From assembly GCA_016801885.1 (NCBI GenBank), contig CM028889.1:12711001-12775000 (forward strand): DNA of 64,000 bases, given 5' to 3'. Below the pieces are notes generated by a model. It saw only the letters and a program-made list of their open reading frames with translations. It made no database searches and was not told the origin of the DNA. Both the position numbers and the translations under genes were made by a program. Positions 1 to 12,138 of this stretch are shown here, one piece after another (positions within the stretch are counted from its first letter, which is position 1; every line of letters begins with the position of its first letter). The DNA comes from Toxotes chatareus. Its lineage: Eukaryota > Chordata > Actinopteri > Toxotidae.

Positions 1-3000
1 GTATTATATCATGACACCCATTGCATGGTAAAGAATTCAGGGGGACTGCAGTTAAATCCTCTTTCTCTCCCAAGCATCTGGGATTAGTCAGCAGTTTATT
101 ATCCTCCTGTAACCTGTGCAATGTGACATCCTATTGAAGGGATGTAATTTGGGGGTATCATCTAGCTGCCCTGGGAGAGGAAAATGACAGTAACTTTTGA
201 ATTAAAATTATTTTAATCAAAGATCTGATATTTTATTTTATTTTTTTTTAACAGAGTTCATGTCTTTCTATCACAGTGAATAAGGTTTTGACAGAAAATA
301 GAAACATCATAATTGCTGTGCTCGATAGTGCAGTAGAAAAGCTCATTTAGCTTAACTGGCATCTGGATAAATTATGGTTTTTAGCATTGATTTTTAAAGT
401 ATCTGTACTAACAAAAAGCTTTAAAAAAAACGCTATACATATTAAATGACAATTAAAATTCACTTTTATTTGTGTTGGAGATGTTATGATACACATTATT
501 TATAATGCGGTTTGTTTGAAAGAAGCATCAAATGGTCGCATCTAAATTCACAAAGTGACGCAACATTATAGATCGAAAATTGAAGCATTGGAAATGGCGT
601 CTGCCTCAAAATGCTTCCAGTGGTACACAGCCATGAAGTCTTCACGGCTCGATGTTTATGATGCATTGCGTATCTGGTTCCTGTTGAGGTGATGCGGGAT
701 TCTAAACATGATCGCAAACAAAGTCCTGCGATCTTTATTATATAAGCGTCTTTTCTCATGTCTTAATACTTCTGGCCTTTAAAAAAAAAGAACCTTCATT
801 GTGCATCCATCTGGGACGACACACTGCTAAGTTACTTCCCGTGCTGTCCCAAACTAGGTTGTTTTACTGATGACCTAATCAAAACAAAGTAAATGGTGTT
901 TACTCTGCTCGTGCAGTATTATTGGATTGGTGGATCCATAATGAATGGTGAGAAGCAAAGTTGGAGACATAAATCTCTCTTTTCGTATGTTGTGTTTTAC
1001 TGATGTAAAACTGATGTCACATATTTCCAGCGTCAGGCAGATGAAGTTGTCAGTCCACCATCTATCAGATAATGCTGAAGGTATTTATTTTGCTGAGGAT
1101 GACAGTCCATTGAATGTGTTTTGGTTTTTGTATAATGATATGAATATTCGCATCAGCGTTTCTCATTGATCAGTGTTGCGTCCCATGGGATGACAGAGGT
1201 ACGCCATATTTCCCCACTGCCTACAAGCTTTCCATCGTCCTGCACCTAAGCTTGGAATGACGACGAAATATGATAGCTGAACATGCACAGAACTTTCAAA
1301 ATGGAAAGTTCTGGTGTAGATAACTTCCGGACAGCCTGAAAAAATTAAACATCATCAGGAAACTCAGTACAGGACAATACGCACCTACCTGGGCCAAGAC
1401 AGAAGGGACTGGACGGCAGGGGAAGCCAACATTTCATCGACATCCACGCAGAGGCGAAGAGATGTGGCTGGACGCACACGTGGCTCAGATCAAACCAACC
1501 ACCGGCCTTGGTCCTCACGCCATCCTATGTCCCTCCACCCCTCCACACTCCTCCTATCCCGTACCGCCTCTCCTCCTCCAGTGTCCTCCATCTTTTAAAG
1601 ATCCTCTCCACTTGGTTGTTGTCCAACCCTCTGAGTGGCACCTTTTCCCACGATGCCATTCCTCTGGGTATTTCCCCTCGTCTTCACCAACAGATCTCAT
1701 GTCTTCATCAAAATCAAGCCTTTTCCATGACATTGTCCACTTAGTTTTTACTTTTACTTGCTGTTGAAAATGGAAAAATTCCACTGATCTGTCAGGCGCT
1801 TTATGAAAACCTAAAAAAAATATATAGAAGTATAAAAAATGTTTAAAAATATGTCTAAGATTTAGAGCTTATGCAGATAAAGGAAAAGCAAAAGTAAAAG
1901 CAGCATTACTCTGCACACTGTAACTCTTTTTCACAGTTTGAGAGCGCAGCGTGGATGCACAGTGGGGGGACAGAAGCATGAGAATGAGTCGGTGGGAAAG
2001 AAAAACTCCTATATAAATAAATAAGGGAAGGATGCCACTGTTGCTATACAGAGTGAAGGGCTTAGTGTTCTCCTGAAATCCTATTGGCCAGCCTGTTGCC
2101 ATGTGCTCAGGAGTCAGCAGAGATGCTGCTAACAAATCAAGGAAATGTTCTAATATTAGACTGTATGTATCCAGGCAGCGGGAGCCCCTGACCTCTCAAC
2201 TCCGCCAGCGTTACGTTCCACTTCACAGATCAGCATAATGAAAGAAGCGGTGTGGAAGTAACTGGTTAAAAAAATGTTGCAGCACTGTAGACAAAACAGC
2301 AGACACAGCCCCCCACCACCCTCCATGATATCCCAGCCAGTAAACAGACAGAGAAGCAGAAAACAGACTCGTCTGGTATGTAATGAAATACAGATACATG
2401 TCGTGGTTTTACTGTATTCTGGTTCTCTGGAGAATTTGTAGAATGTACAGTTTGTCAAAAAAATTTTGTTATTTAGGTAAATTTCAGCTCGTCAAAACAG
2501 CCCAATATTAGTGATCCTATACTGACGGTTCTGCTGTAATAAACTAGATCTGTGCATTAAAAATTAAACAAATTGTGACTGGTGAGCAAAGAAAGAAGGT
2601 ATTTATTATTAAAGCATGCTGGCCATTCCTCTATTGCTATTTCACTCTATACCCTGCATTTGCTATATATTTTAGGAATATTATTCTGTCCAGTATCTTA
2701 TAATAGGCTAATATTATCATCTTCTTTTTTAATAAGCGGGCTTATACTGTCTGCACTGCTAATTCTTAAGATAAACTTATTTCACATGTATTGTGCATTA
2801 TTATTCAGACACATGAATCAGCAAAAAATGAAAAATCCAATATATATAGCCCCAACATCTTAATTACGTTATTAAAATTACTTTTTGTCTAACCTATTTT
2901 GCAAAGGTGTTGTCATAAGTCTTTCTAAATAAATATAAAAGAATTTAAACAGCCATAATCTTAAGTAAAACCTGCAATTTTTTGAAATCACAAAAACATT

Positions 3001-3880
3001 ATCAAATCCATCCCTCATCCTAATAAATCCTAAAAGATAATGTAGAGGGAAGTAGGGACTGAATGAATCTTGAATGACGTTCAGATTTAACCTGACTACG
3101 CTCACAAAATGTACAAATCCATTCATCTTTATCCATTTCTGTATTATCTGGGTTCAATATATTCATTCCATGTACCTTGACTTATATGTGCACAGAGCAA
3201 TCTCTTACTGTTAGACAGCTTGAACTTGACATTTTTTCTACATTTACAACAGATTGTCTCTTTGGTAATCTCATAATTACTCATTTTGTGTGCAGATGAT
3301 TGTGGTACATTATCTCACTACACTGCGGAGTCTCCACTCTCTCTACCAGCTGTTGACATAGGCATTGGTTTTAATGGCCTGAAAATTAGATGCAAAGGTG
3401 TAAGAAATATTGTGCTGTATGTAAATAAATTTTATGTGCTCAGATGGTGTGAAGAGTTTTGTGTCTGCATACTGTTCACCTCTGGTGCAGGCACAAAAAG
3501 ATCTTCAATCAGGCCACGATGTAAATGTGTGTGCCTGGAGTTTATAATGCTAGTGTATTTGTAAGTAAATGAAGTTAATGTCAGGCAGTGATAAGGAATA
3601 TTATCCATAAATGTTCAGGTTGGATAATGGTGGAAAAATAGTATTACTTGTGCTTTGGTAAATTCTGCCAAAAGCTGCACGTCTTACCTCTGAGTTGGGG
3701 TACAATGTGAAAATATAAATTGTGCTGTGTGATCTGAAGATTATTGTTGATGTCATTGTTTTAAGTATGACAGCATAGAGACCATGAAATACCATTGTGA
3801 TAATAAAGTCATTGTCATTTTCAATCATCAAAAAAATCATCAGTCAAAAAAAAATAAGAGTAAGCTGAGAGAAAATAAGG
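1..3880. other. intergenic DNA, no gene recognised
   Basis: This stretch lies beyond the 3' end of the GTP cyclohydrolase gene. Short open frames occur on both strands, but none has a recognisable domain, splice-site pattern or codon bias. The interval 1390-1760 is less AT-rich and pyrimidine-rich, and could be part of a non-coding transcript or an old repeat. Nothing further can be supported. Confidence 0.6.
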
Positions 3881-3886
3881 AATACC

Positions 3887-3898
3887 TTTATTTTTATT
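3887..3898 (-). promoter_or_regulatory. candidate polyadenylation signals of gch2
   Basis: Read on the minus strand, two overlapping AATAAA hexamers (3898-3893 and 3892-3887) lie about 210 bases after the stop codon of the GTP cyclohydrolase gene. They are the first such hexamers seen downstream, so a short 3' UTR of about 230 bases is likely. The hexamer is known; its use is inferred. Confidence 0.45.
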
Positions 3899-4105
3899 TT
3901 CAGTGTAGATTTGCTTTGGAAATTGTTCTTAAAGCACCATGTTGCCATTACATTAATTAAATGTTACCAACAGTTATAAATTTATCACTATGGAATGTGA
4001 AATCTTCACAACTCTTGGAGACAAATCTACAACTCACACCTGTAGATCTGTGCACGTTGCTTGTTAAAACTGTTAACTCAGTTGAACTGCCGGCCGAGGT
4101 ATTGT

Positions 4106-6347
4106 TCACTTCTTCAGTGTTAGATCAAGAAACTCCTTCCTGGTCCTAGGATCATCGTGAAATCTTCCCAGCATGACACTTGTAACAGTACTGGCATTTA
4201 TCTTCTGGACGCCTCTCATCACCATGCACATGTGACTGAAAAATAGCAAAAGAGTTTTTTTTTAAAGAATTCATAAATCCCTAAAAGTAAGGTTAGTGAT
4301 TTGCACTGAATCCATTTAATATCAGACCTGGGAGATTTGACATTAATCTAGGTCATTTCAAAACCTCATCTTTATAAGACGATGATATCATCTTCCTCAG
4401 TCTTGCTTGTCACGTGCTTATCATTATAAAAGTACTCACACAGCCTCAATCACCACTGCTACTCCAGCAGGCTCCAAGGCCTCAGAGATGGCTGAAGCAA
4501 TCTGTTTGGTCAGACGCTCCTGAACTGTGGAGAAAGTTATATAATTGAATTTCATATAATGCAACAGTGTAATGCAGATGCATAGAAAAAAATAGCAAAG
4601 AGGAGATTGCAAATGAAGACAAAAGTGTAGAACTGCAAAGATTACTCAGTCAATGAGTTGCTAGTGATAGCTGGCAACTATTTTAATAATCAATTGAAGT
4701 CATTTTCTTTTTAAGCAAAAACGCCAAAAAGTTCTTTTCAGCTTGTCAAATATGAATATTTCCAGCTTTTCTACTTTATATCACTGAATATCTTTGGGTT
4801 TTGGACCGTGAGGTGGAAAGAAGACATTTGTAGACATCACTTTGGGCTCTGAGAATGTGAGATAGACATTTTTTACTATTTTCTGACATGTTACAGACTG
4901 AACGATTAATCAAGAAACTGTCAGATTAATCGATAATGAAAATAATCATTAGTTGCAGCACTATAAAACCGTATATTGTTGTAGTTCTTGTTACCTTGAA
5001 GCCTCCTGCTGTAGATCTCAACAATTCTGAAAGAATGTAAAAACAAAATGAATGAAATTACATGTATGTCTGTGTGTGTGTCTGTGTCTGTGTGTCTGTG
5101 TGTCTGTGTCTGTGTGTTGTCTTGACCTACCTTGCAAGTTTGCTGAGACCAACCACTTTCTTGTTTGGGAGGTATGCTATGTGTGCCTGAGACATTAAAA
5201 CAGCATTATCATAGTTTAAATATCAACAACACTGCATACTATGCATTGCACAGATCAGAACAACAGTATATACAAATTTCACGTAGATCCATTCCACTTT
5301 TATTTGTCCATTTAGTCTTATTACAGATATATTATTATCAGTGTAGATGTCAGCTGTGAAAAAATTGCAGTGCATTAATCCCAAAGATCAGTTTGGGGTA
5401 AACAGCGTCATGGTCATGTAGTTTCTTCACCCGAGAGTACTGGAAACTTTTTAACTGAAGAACTTAAAGTACTTGTGTTTATGTTAAGAAAAGAAAATTA
5501 GCCAGAATAGTTCTATTAAATATCAGTAATGGCACTGACCTCAAAAATCCAGTATTCAGATTTTTGGCTCTAAGTGTAAGTGTAAGTATTAGTATTTTAG
5601 AAAAACCTTGTTGTTAAATTACCTTGCCAAAGAAGGGCACCAGGTGATGTTCACAGAGAGAAAACAGCTCGATATCCTTGACAATCACCATCTCTTCGTG
5701 GTTTTCATCAAAGATTGCATTGTTTAAGATATCTGTGTGGAGATTAAAAATTATCTTTACATTATACATTGTACTGGACCAAAGGATGAAGTCAAAAGTG
5801 ACAGTGACAGATGATTTTTGTTAGTACTTGGCATTTAGCAAAATAAGATTTATGAAACCTTTTAATGTTTCATAAATTAGAAAATAAACCAGGACAGCAA
5901 GCCTTCAACAAACAATGGGGCTGTAGGGCAGACACAGAATGGACATATCAAAATGTTTCTTATCCTTTGACCTTGTTGGAATGTGTTTATAGAAAATTTT
6001 CAACTAATTTTCCCAGACTTAAGGCTAGTACAACTGAGGGTTTCATCAGTAAGATAAAGAACAAATGTGTCCTCACCTTGGGTCTTTTCCTTGTAGCCTT
6101 TGGTGAGAAACTGCATGGCTTTGGCTGCACGTAGTGGTGTACTTAGAAGTCCCTCCCGGTCCACGTCCTCCCCAAGCTCACTCAGTATGGTGCTATAAGC
6201 TTTCTGAATGCGTGACAGCTTGTTTGTGTCTGCATTGTCCTTGGAGTCCTGTTCTTCTTTGCACAAACCATTCTGTTTAGCCTCGATGCACATGTTCAGG
6301 TATGCGGACACTACTCCGTTCATCTCTGAAGCATGGTGATACTCCAT
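4106..6347 (-). CDS. gch2: GTP cyclohydrolase I (gch2-type), six exons, complete
   Basis: GTP cyclohydrolase I (EC 3.5.4.16) is a cytosolic homodecamer that converts GTP to 7,8-dihydroneopterin triphosphate, the first step towards tetrahydrobiopterin and pteridine pigments. Minus-strand exons, in order: 6347-6077, 5732-5623, 5186-5131, 5026-4995, 4524-4440, 4235-4106. They sum to 684 bases (227 residues plus TGA) and join in frame at GT/AG sites. The exon sizes of 110, 56, 32 and 85 match the family pattern. The zinc ligands are visible: Cys117 and His120 in CEHHLVPF, and Cys188 in HMCMVMRG. Other family blocks are GLLSTPLRAAKAMQF, LPNKKVVGLSKLARI, EIYSRRLQ and QERLTKQIA. The N-terminus before KLSRIQKAYS is short (about 40 residues) and unlike mammalian GCH1. 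A second in-frame ATG lies at codon 9. The gch2 name rests on divergence from the GCH1 core and the short leader; gch1 is the alternative. Family identity is very secure, the paralog less so. Confidence 0.93.
4410..4415. promoter_or_regulatory. palindromic E-box (CACGTG) in gch2 intron 5
   Basis: A TCACGTG sequence lies just inside intron 5, 25 bases from the exon 5 splice donor. CACGTG is the core bound by MITF/TFE-type bHLH-zip factors, which control pigment-cell genes. A single hexamer is weak evidence and may be chance. Confidence 0.2.
4650..4963 (-). mobile_element. hAT-like non-autonomous teleost repeat (copy 1, inverted)
   Basis: The right end reads AATAATCATTAGTTGCAGCA. In reverse complement this is the start of the very common fish repeat whose end is GGGCTGCAACTAATGATTAT, followed by ATTAATC-rich sequence. 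The body includes a CTTTGGGTTTTGGAC block shared, in opposite orientation, with the copy at 10275. It sits in intron 4 of the GTP cyclohydrolase gene. No transposase is encoded. The hAT label is from family knowledge, not from a search. Confidence 0.65.
5066..5117. repeat. TG/TCTG microsatellite
   Basis: An imperfect run of TG with interspersed TCTG units in intron 3 of gch2, only about 15 bases past the splice donor of exon 3 (minus-strand reading). Length polymorphism is likely. Confidence 0.85.
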
Positions 6348-6427
6348 TCTGGCTTGTAGTACTGCTTTCAGCGAACAACACTGCAGGATACAATGAAACA
6401 GGCCCAGTGATACACTGTCAGCTGAGT

Positions 6428-6460
6428 GGTGTCAGAAAGGACGTTGCCTTGGTTTTTAAA
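6428..6460 (-). promoter_or_regulatory. candidate core promoter of gch2 (TATA-like)
   Basis: On the minus strand a TTTAAAAA box at 6460-6453 lies about 110 bases before the ATG at 6347. A start near 6428 would give a 5' UTR of about 80 bases. This is the only TATA-like element close enough to serve. The placement is inferred from the motif alone. Confidence 0.35.
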
Positions 6461-6469
6461 GCCTGATGT

Positions 6470-9400
6470 GGAGCCCCTAGGCTACGGCATCACAGGAGCT
6501 TCAAGATACCCATACCGGAAAAAAATACACATGCATAATTCCCCCATTACAGCTCTTGAGTAGGCTTAAACTTTCCACACAGACAAGGTACCTAATTACC
6601 ACACAAATCAATTTCAAATTCTTTTGCATCAAATGCTACGGAGCAGCATTGTACTGATCCTGTGACTTGAGTTTAAATGCCTAAAAGTGTCATGCTCAGA
6701 TTTGAGGTCACAGAAGACTAGTCTTGAGGGTGTGGAACAGTTACCACTCACATGTAAGCCTTAACGTGCTTCCGTACCCGGGAGTGGGCTGTGAAATGAA
6801 ATGACGTTAAATGAGATTTAGGAGAGGGACTGTTTCACATTTAGTGGCCCCTTGCAGAGGTCTGAAGTTATTGGATATATAAATGGTCAAAAGAAAAAAA
6901 CTAGACTGATAAATTAGCCATCACAAGCTTAGTGGAGATTTATAGCAGAAAAAGAAGTTGGCAAGGTGTCACGTCTGGGCTATTCCCCTGTCATAAGTAA
7001 CTAAATGCAACCTCTCATTTAGCATTTCTTACATCATTCTAAAAAAAGTGTGTTCTTGTGGGTTACTCTACGTATTTGGAGACAAATCAAACTACAGCAG
7101 TTGTTACAAGAAATTGAAACCTCTGATCTTAACAAAGTTAAATAATGTTTACTTTGTGTTTATTGAATTAACGATATTTGATTGTTGTTCAAAAAACTAC
7201 TGTTCTTGACACATGAAGTGAGACATTAAATTTCCTTTTTTGTGTGGATCCTTTATGCAAGGTTCCTGAAATTGCAATGCAATTGCTACTTGGAAAAAAA
7301 AAAAAGACATACCAAAGCACACACTCACGGTTTATATTTGACAAAATGCTTCACAAATTACTGAACTTTTTCAAGAAGGGAATAAACATTTTTAAGGAAT
7401 TAACCATTTTATTTTTTGATCTGTTGTTTGCCCCTTTTCTAAACTTACTACTACCACCTCACAGTGAGAAGGTCCTTGGTTGAACACAGACCTTCTTAGT
7501 TGTATTTTAGGCGTGAATGAGTCTGTTTGTATGCAAACTGCTTTAGCCTCGGAGAAGCAGCAATAAAAGATGGATGTATGTTTCTGTCAGACTAGTTGTC
7601 TAGTAAAGATAAATGCAGATTAAACTTGTGCTTATCCTGACAGTTACATTCTTACTTGAGAGGTTTATGTGCTCAGACAGAATAAACAAAAGTGTTAGCA
7701 GTTAGCATTGTGCACAGTAACGCACTTTACAGTGGAACCTTCTTTGTGAAACATTAGACATTACAAATCTCTCTGATGCAGACCAGAAAATGGAACATTG
7801 ATCTCCTGCCTATCAACATAATAGACTGATTCCATCATCTACATTATAGCATTTGGAACATAAAGCTTAGACAGACCTTTGTTGTGTCTTGTGTCTTTGT
7901 GTTGTGACTGAAAACAATCAATTTTGCATGCTGGTTTTCCACATATTTACATGGACTGCGTTAGGCAGGTTCCTTTATTTTTTGAAGAAGTTCTACTTCT
8001 CCTCCTCTGCTTCCAAGAATTTGAAAACGGTTCAGAAACATAATTTTAAAGATATTTGCTTCATGTTGAGATTCTAAAAAATACAGATCTATAAAGCTCT
8101 GATGTGATAAATACAAACACAGATTAATAGACCCAGGGACTTGAACACATTTAAACACTTAAACCTACAAATGATGTTCTTGTGCAGTTTATTTGCTGGA
8201 GCGGTTTACATTTATTGTTAACATATACTTCCAGTGCAGGGAGTGGTATAATATTTTGAGGTGGAAGTCAGTGGATGGACATCCAGAGCATCGACTCTGA
8301 CTCTAGATCTGGGTTCACGTTCCGTGTCATGCTTGAGCATCTTATTCAACACAAGGCTGACCTTCACCCTGCTGACTGTCTTGTGCTTCAGAAGAATTCT
8401 AATATCTACCCACATCTTGTAATACTTAAACCTAGGACGTCAGTCAGGACCATAACCACATTTATTAATGGTTAATGCTCTGAGAGGTTACTTTGGTTTT
8501 AGAATAGAATAGACTTTATTGTCAAATGGTCTCTATTTGTCATTTATACTTTTTCCTATTCCTCTGTGTTTCAGTACTGAGTCACTGAAAATGATTTTAG
8601 GAAATATGTCACAATAACATTTATGATAAGAGTAATTTAAACTCTCAAAAAAATTGCCAGTATTATTCAGGATTCACCCTAGCAACACATGATCATTTGT
8701 GTTTCTATATAGCCTTGGTGATTTCAGTGACACCTCTGATTTAATACTGAGTTAATGAGGGGTGCTTTAACGTTTAACTTTTTTTTGACATGAAAATTAA
8801 CTTTATTAATAATAATTTTCTTTTTTAAAATATATTCCTATAAATGATGTCACAGACCATCTGATTAAAGTTTAACATTTGGGCACAACCATTACTCATG
8901 TTCCATAATGTACTTTTTTTTTACACTGTTGCCTTGTCTTCAGTGTAAATAGGTCTATTGGAGTAGGCATAACTGTAGAACAAAAAATAAAAATTGTGAA
9001 GACAGCTACATGAGGCAGTAACAAACACATTTCCAAGCATAGGAATGTTTGGAAAAGTTTATGTTTACATTTATTGGATATAATAGGATTAGTAGAGCTA
9101 TATCTGAAGTAAGGTTTAGAGTATGAGGAATAACATAGATAAAAAGCAGAGTTATGGAAAATGCATTAAATTTCATTTTTTATTTGTATTTCTTGCTATT
9201 TCAACATTGTTTCTTTGAATGTATCATAAGGTGTTTTAAAGAGTAAACATATAATTACTGAGTGATTACTGATTATTATAGTTATTACTATTATTCTAAA
9301 TATTTCAGTATTAAATGTTCAAAAATATGAATATGTACACATTATAATAGAGGCGTTTTTTGATGGATCAGTATTGGCTGCAGAACGCTTTAGAAGTTTC

Positions 9401-10270
9401 TGAACCTTTGCCCCAGTTAAAAAGGAGAGTTTTGCATCTCTGCTCCTGCTGTGGTGTAGTTCAGAAGTGTATGAACTTGAACTATGTCTTATTGCTGTGG
9501 CTGAATAACAGTCAGTTTTTAATACTTGTTCAATGCATGTTCCTTTTGTGTCAAAGAATTTTTGCACTTCACCTCTTTTACTATACGACTACATTCTGGA
9601 TTCCCCCTTTGTCACATTACTTTTACTTTTTTAGATTCTCATACTGAAGACAGTGTTGACTCAGAACTACAATTATACTAATGACAAATATAGCAGAGGG
9701 TTTCATGAGATATTCAAAATAGTGTAAGGCTCAACATTATTTTGCTTATAAATTTAATGATTCATTAAAGTAACAAGGAAGTTTGTATTTAGCAGTTCAT
9801 AGCGTTATTTCTTTTTTATCAACTGATTCACATTCTTAATCTTGAGAGGCATGACTGTCACAATGCTGCCGTGACTAATGATGCATGAGTACATTGTTCA
9901 TGGTAATATAAGAGTATAATCTTTTAAAGGCATTTCTAATGGCAGGTAAAATATTAATTTAAACCAAATTTTTACAAAAATCTGCACACAGTCATAAATG
10001 CGGAGGAGATACCCACAAATAAACACAAAATAATCAAATCAAGTAATGAATTCATAGGGTTTGTAGTTTATTCCTTTCATGGTGTAAACCAAGTGTGACT
10101 GTCACCAGATACACTCATGAGGGCTGCAGAGAAAAAGCTATTACACTGACAAAACCAAGTAGATTTAATAAAAATGTCCAAACCCGGTTTGTGTTTTAAA
10201 CAAACAGAAATAAAATTTTGGCACATCTGATATCTGTAAAGGTTACAGTTATTATTAAGCTTATTCTTAT
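6470..10270. other. intergenic DNA between gch2 and kank3
   Basis: AT-rich sequence upstream of gch2. No exon with convincing splice sites and coding bias is visible. It includes a short AGAATAGACTTTATTGTC tract near 8506-8524 that resembles the end of a common fish retroposon. The rest gives no recognisable signal. Confidence 0.5.
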
Positions 10271-10274
10271 TATG

Positions 10275-10575
10275 AAGGGCTGCAACTAATGATTATTTTC
10301 AATATAAATTAATCTAGCAATGATTTTCTTAGTTTATCGTAAGTAAGTAGACTACTTAATCACTTACAAAGAGAAATTGCAATTGAACAGCAGCCATTTC
10401 ACATAAATCAGTAAAGTAACTTGGTAAATAAAAAACAAATACCAATGTTCAGTCTATGAAAAGTCCAAAAATAGTGAGTTTTGTCCAGCCAGCAGTCCAA
10501 AACCCAAAGATATTAAGTTTACTGTGATATAAAACAGAAAAGTAGAAAATTTTCATATTTAAGAGGCTGAAAATG
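10275..10575 (+). mobile_element. hAT-like non-autonomous teleost repeat (copy 2)
   Basis: It begins AGGGCTGCAACTAATGATTA and is followed by the AATTAATCT tract. The internal section has TCCAAAACCCAAAGATATT, the reverse complement of the matching block in the copy at 4650-4963. No coding capacity is seen. It lies between the two genes, in opposite orientation to copy 1. Confidence 0.65.
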
Positions 10576-11233
10576 GCTCTATAGCTGTCTCATTATACCA
10601 GCATTTACATAATGATCATTAATGATCCTGTTGGCTGTCAGAGGTCTGCAATGGGATACATTTCAATAAAAAAATTTCCTTTCCAAAATTTACCATAATG
10701 GTGGATCTTTACAGCAACAAAAATGTTGCTGTTGTGTTTTTATTGAACTTACCTATTAAACATTCACAGTGCTTGTGAGAAAAGTAAGTCTTTGGTAGCA
10801 ATGATCTCAAGCAAGCACTTTCTGTAGCCGCGGATCGGACTTGCACAATGTTCAGAGGCAGCAAAGCGGCTTCAAATCATGATTTTCCCTCCAATGTACT
10901 TTACTGTTAGAATGAAGTTTTCATGTACTGTACATGTTTGTAAAGAAATGCAGATCATTTTAAAGGATTCACTTTGTTTTTATTGATGCTGTGTATATTC
11001 ACTTCTGTATTAACTGCTCCAATTGTTGGTCTTTGCAGATGCAATGGCTTCAAAACTAATGGGAACAGTGAACAAGCCAAGTGTCCCTCTGTTCAGCCCA
11101 GGTAGGAGTGTAATATTACATCTATTTCACAGTAAACTTGGTTACCTTAATGTTAGCTTGCTAAACAGCGAGTTTGGATTGCTAATGCTTCACAGACTGG
11201 CTAGGTAGTATAAAAAATAAATGAAACCATACA

Positions 11234-11256
11234 GGTGTGTGTGTGTGTGTGTGTGC
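11234..11256. repeat. GT dinucleotide microsatellite
   Basis: About eleven GT units, ending in a GCGTT interruption, in intergenic DNA beyond the kank3 3' end. Confidence 0.85.
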
Positions 11257-11430
11257 GTTCACATGCACTTCTAATGACCTTAACACTGTTTTTGGAACTT
11301 GTTATTCAGTTCACAAGGACGTCTTGTTTAGAAGACAGATTTTGCAGCACTGCAATTTGTTTTCAGTAAAGAAATGTTTGTAATGCTTCCAGAAAAACAC
11401 AAATTTCAAATCAGCTCTTATGTAAATATG

Positions 11431-11436
11431 TTTATT
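11431..11436 (-). promoter_or_regulatory. candidate polyadenylation signal of kank3
   Basis: This is the first AATAAA (minus strand) downstream of the kank3 stop codon, about 700 bases after it. Such a 3' UTR length is ordinary. The next stretch holds a TA-rich run (11446-11480). Usage is inferred. Confidence 0.3.
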
Positions 11437-12138
11437 TCTGACATGAATATATATATAATATATATATGTATATATTTATATGAACACACAATGCACAGAC
11501 AGTTAGTGCAGACAATGAGGGTGAAGAGGTTCACAGATCAATTAAACAAGTCAGCACAGAAAGGTTAGGTTAGAGCACGACACACGTCAGCTGTGTTGTG
11601 TCATTTGATGTCCACAGCACACACCAGGTATGTTGTTAAGTAAGCAGAAATGAAATTAAAGCAGCCAATCCAGGGAGTCAGTATAAATGTTTTTGAGCAT
11701 TGACACTGGGGATTACTATAAGATAGAGACGTATCGTGATGCATATTGTTGTGTCAGTGTGTGGTCTTACATGGAAAATAACAGTTGCTGTTTTTTTGTT
11801 GTGCATTATATGCCACCAGTTTGTGTGTTGCCCTTAACAGTAAAATAGTAGTGGAGTGCAAATTATAAATGTATGGCCTCATCTCCTGCCACGGAAAAAA
11901 CAAGCTCTAGAGAACTCATTTAAACATGCTAGGAGCTCATATTAGTCAAGTATATAATATAACCATTCACGACTTTTATGGAAAAATAATATTCTCATAT
12001 TAACAGTACTTATAAATGCAGGACATATGGCAATATATAAATACATATATATTTAAGTAAATTCCAGTGGAGCTTTTCTTAGCTCATATCCAGTTATATT
12101 TGCTTCTCTGTCCACCTCAGTGAGCAGCCGTGATCAGG

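Noticed and set aside
1462..1767. 101-codon open frame
   Set aside because: Pro/Ser-rich reading of a C-rich stretch overlapping other frames on both strands. No domain or splice evidence.
8506..8524. AGAATAGACTTTATTGTC as a complete retroposon
   Set aside because: Only the short terminal tract is recognisable; no body or flanking duplication could be defined.
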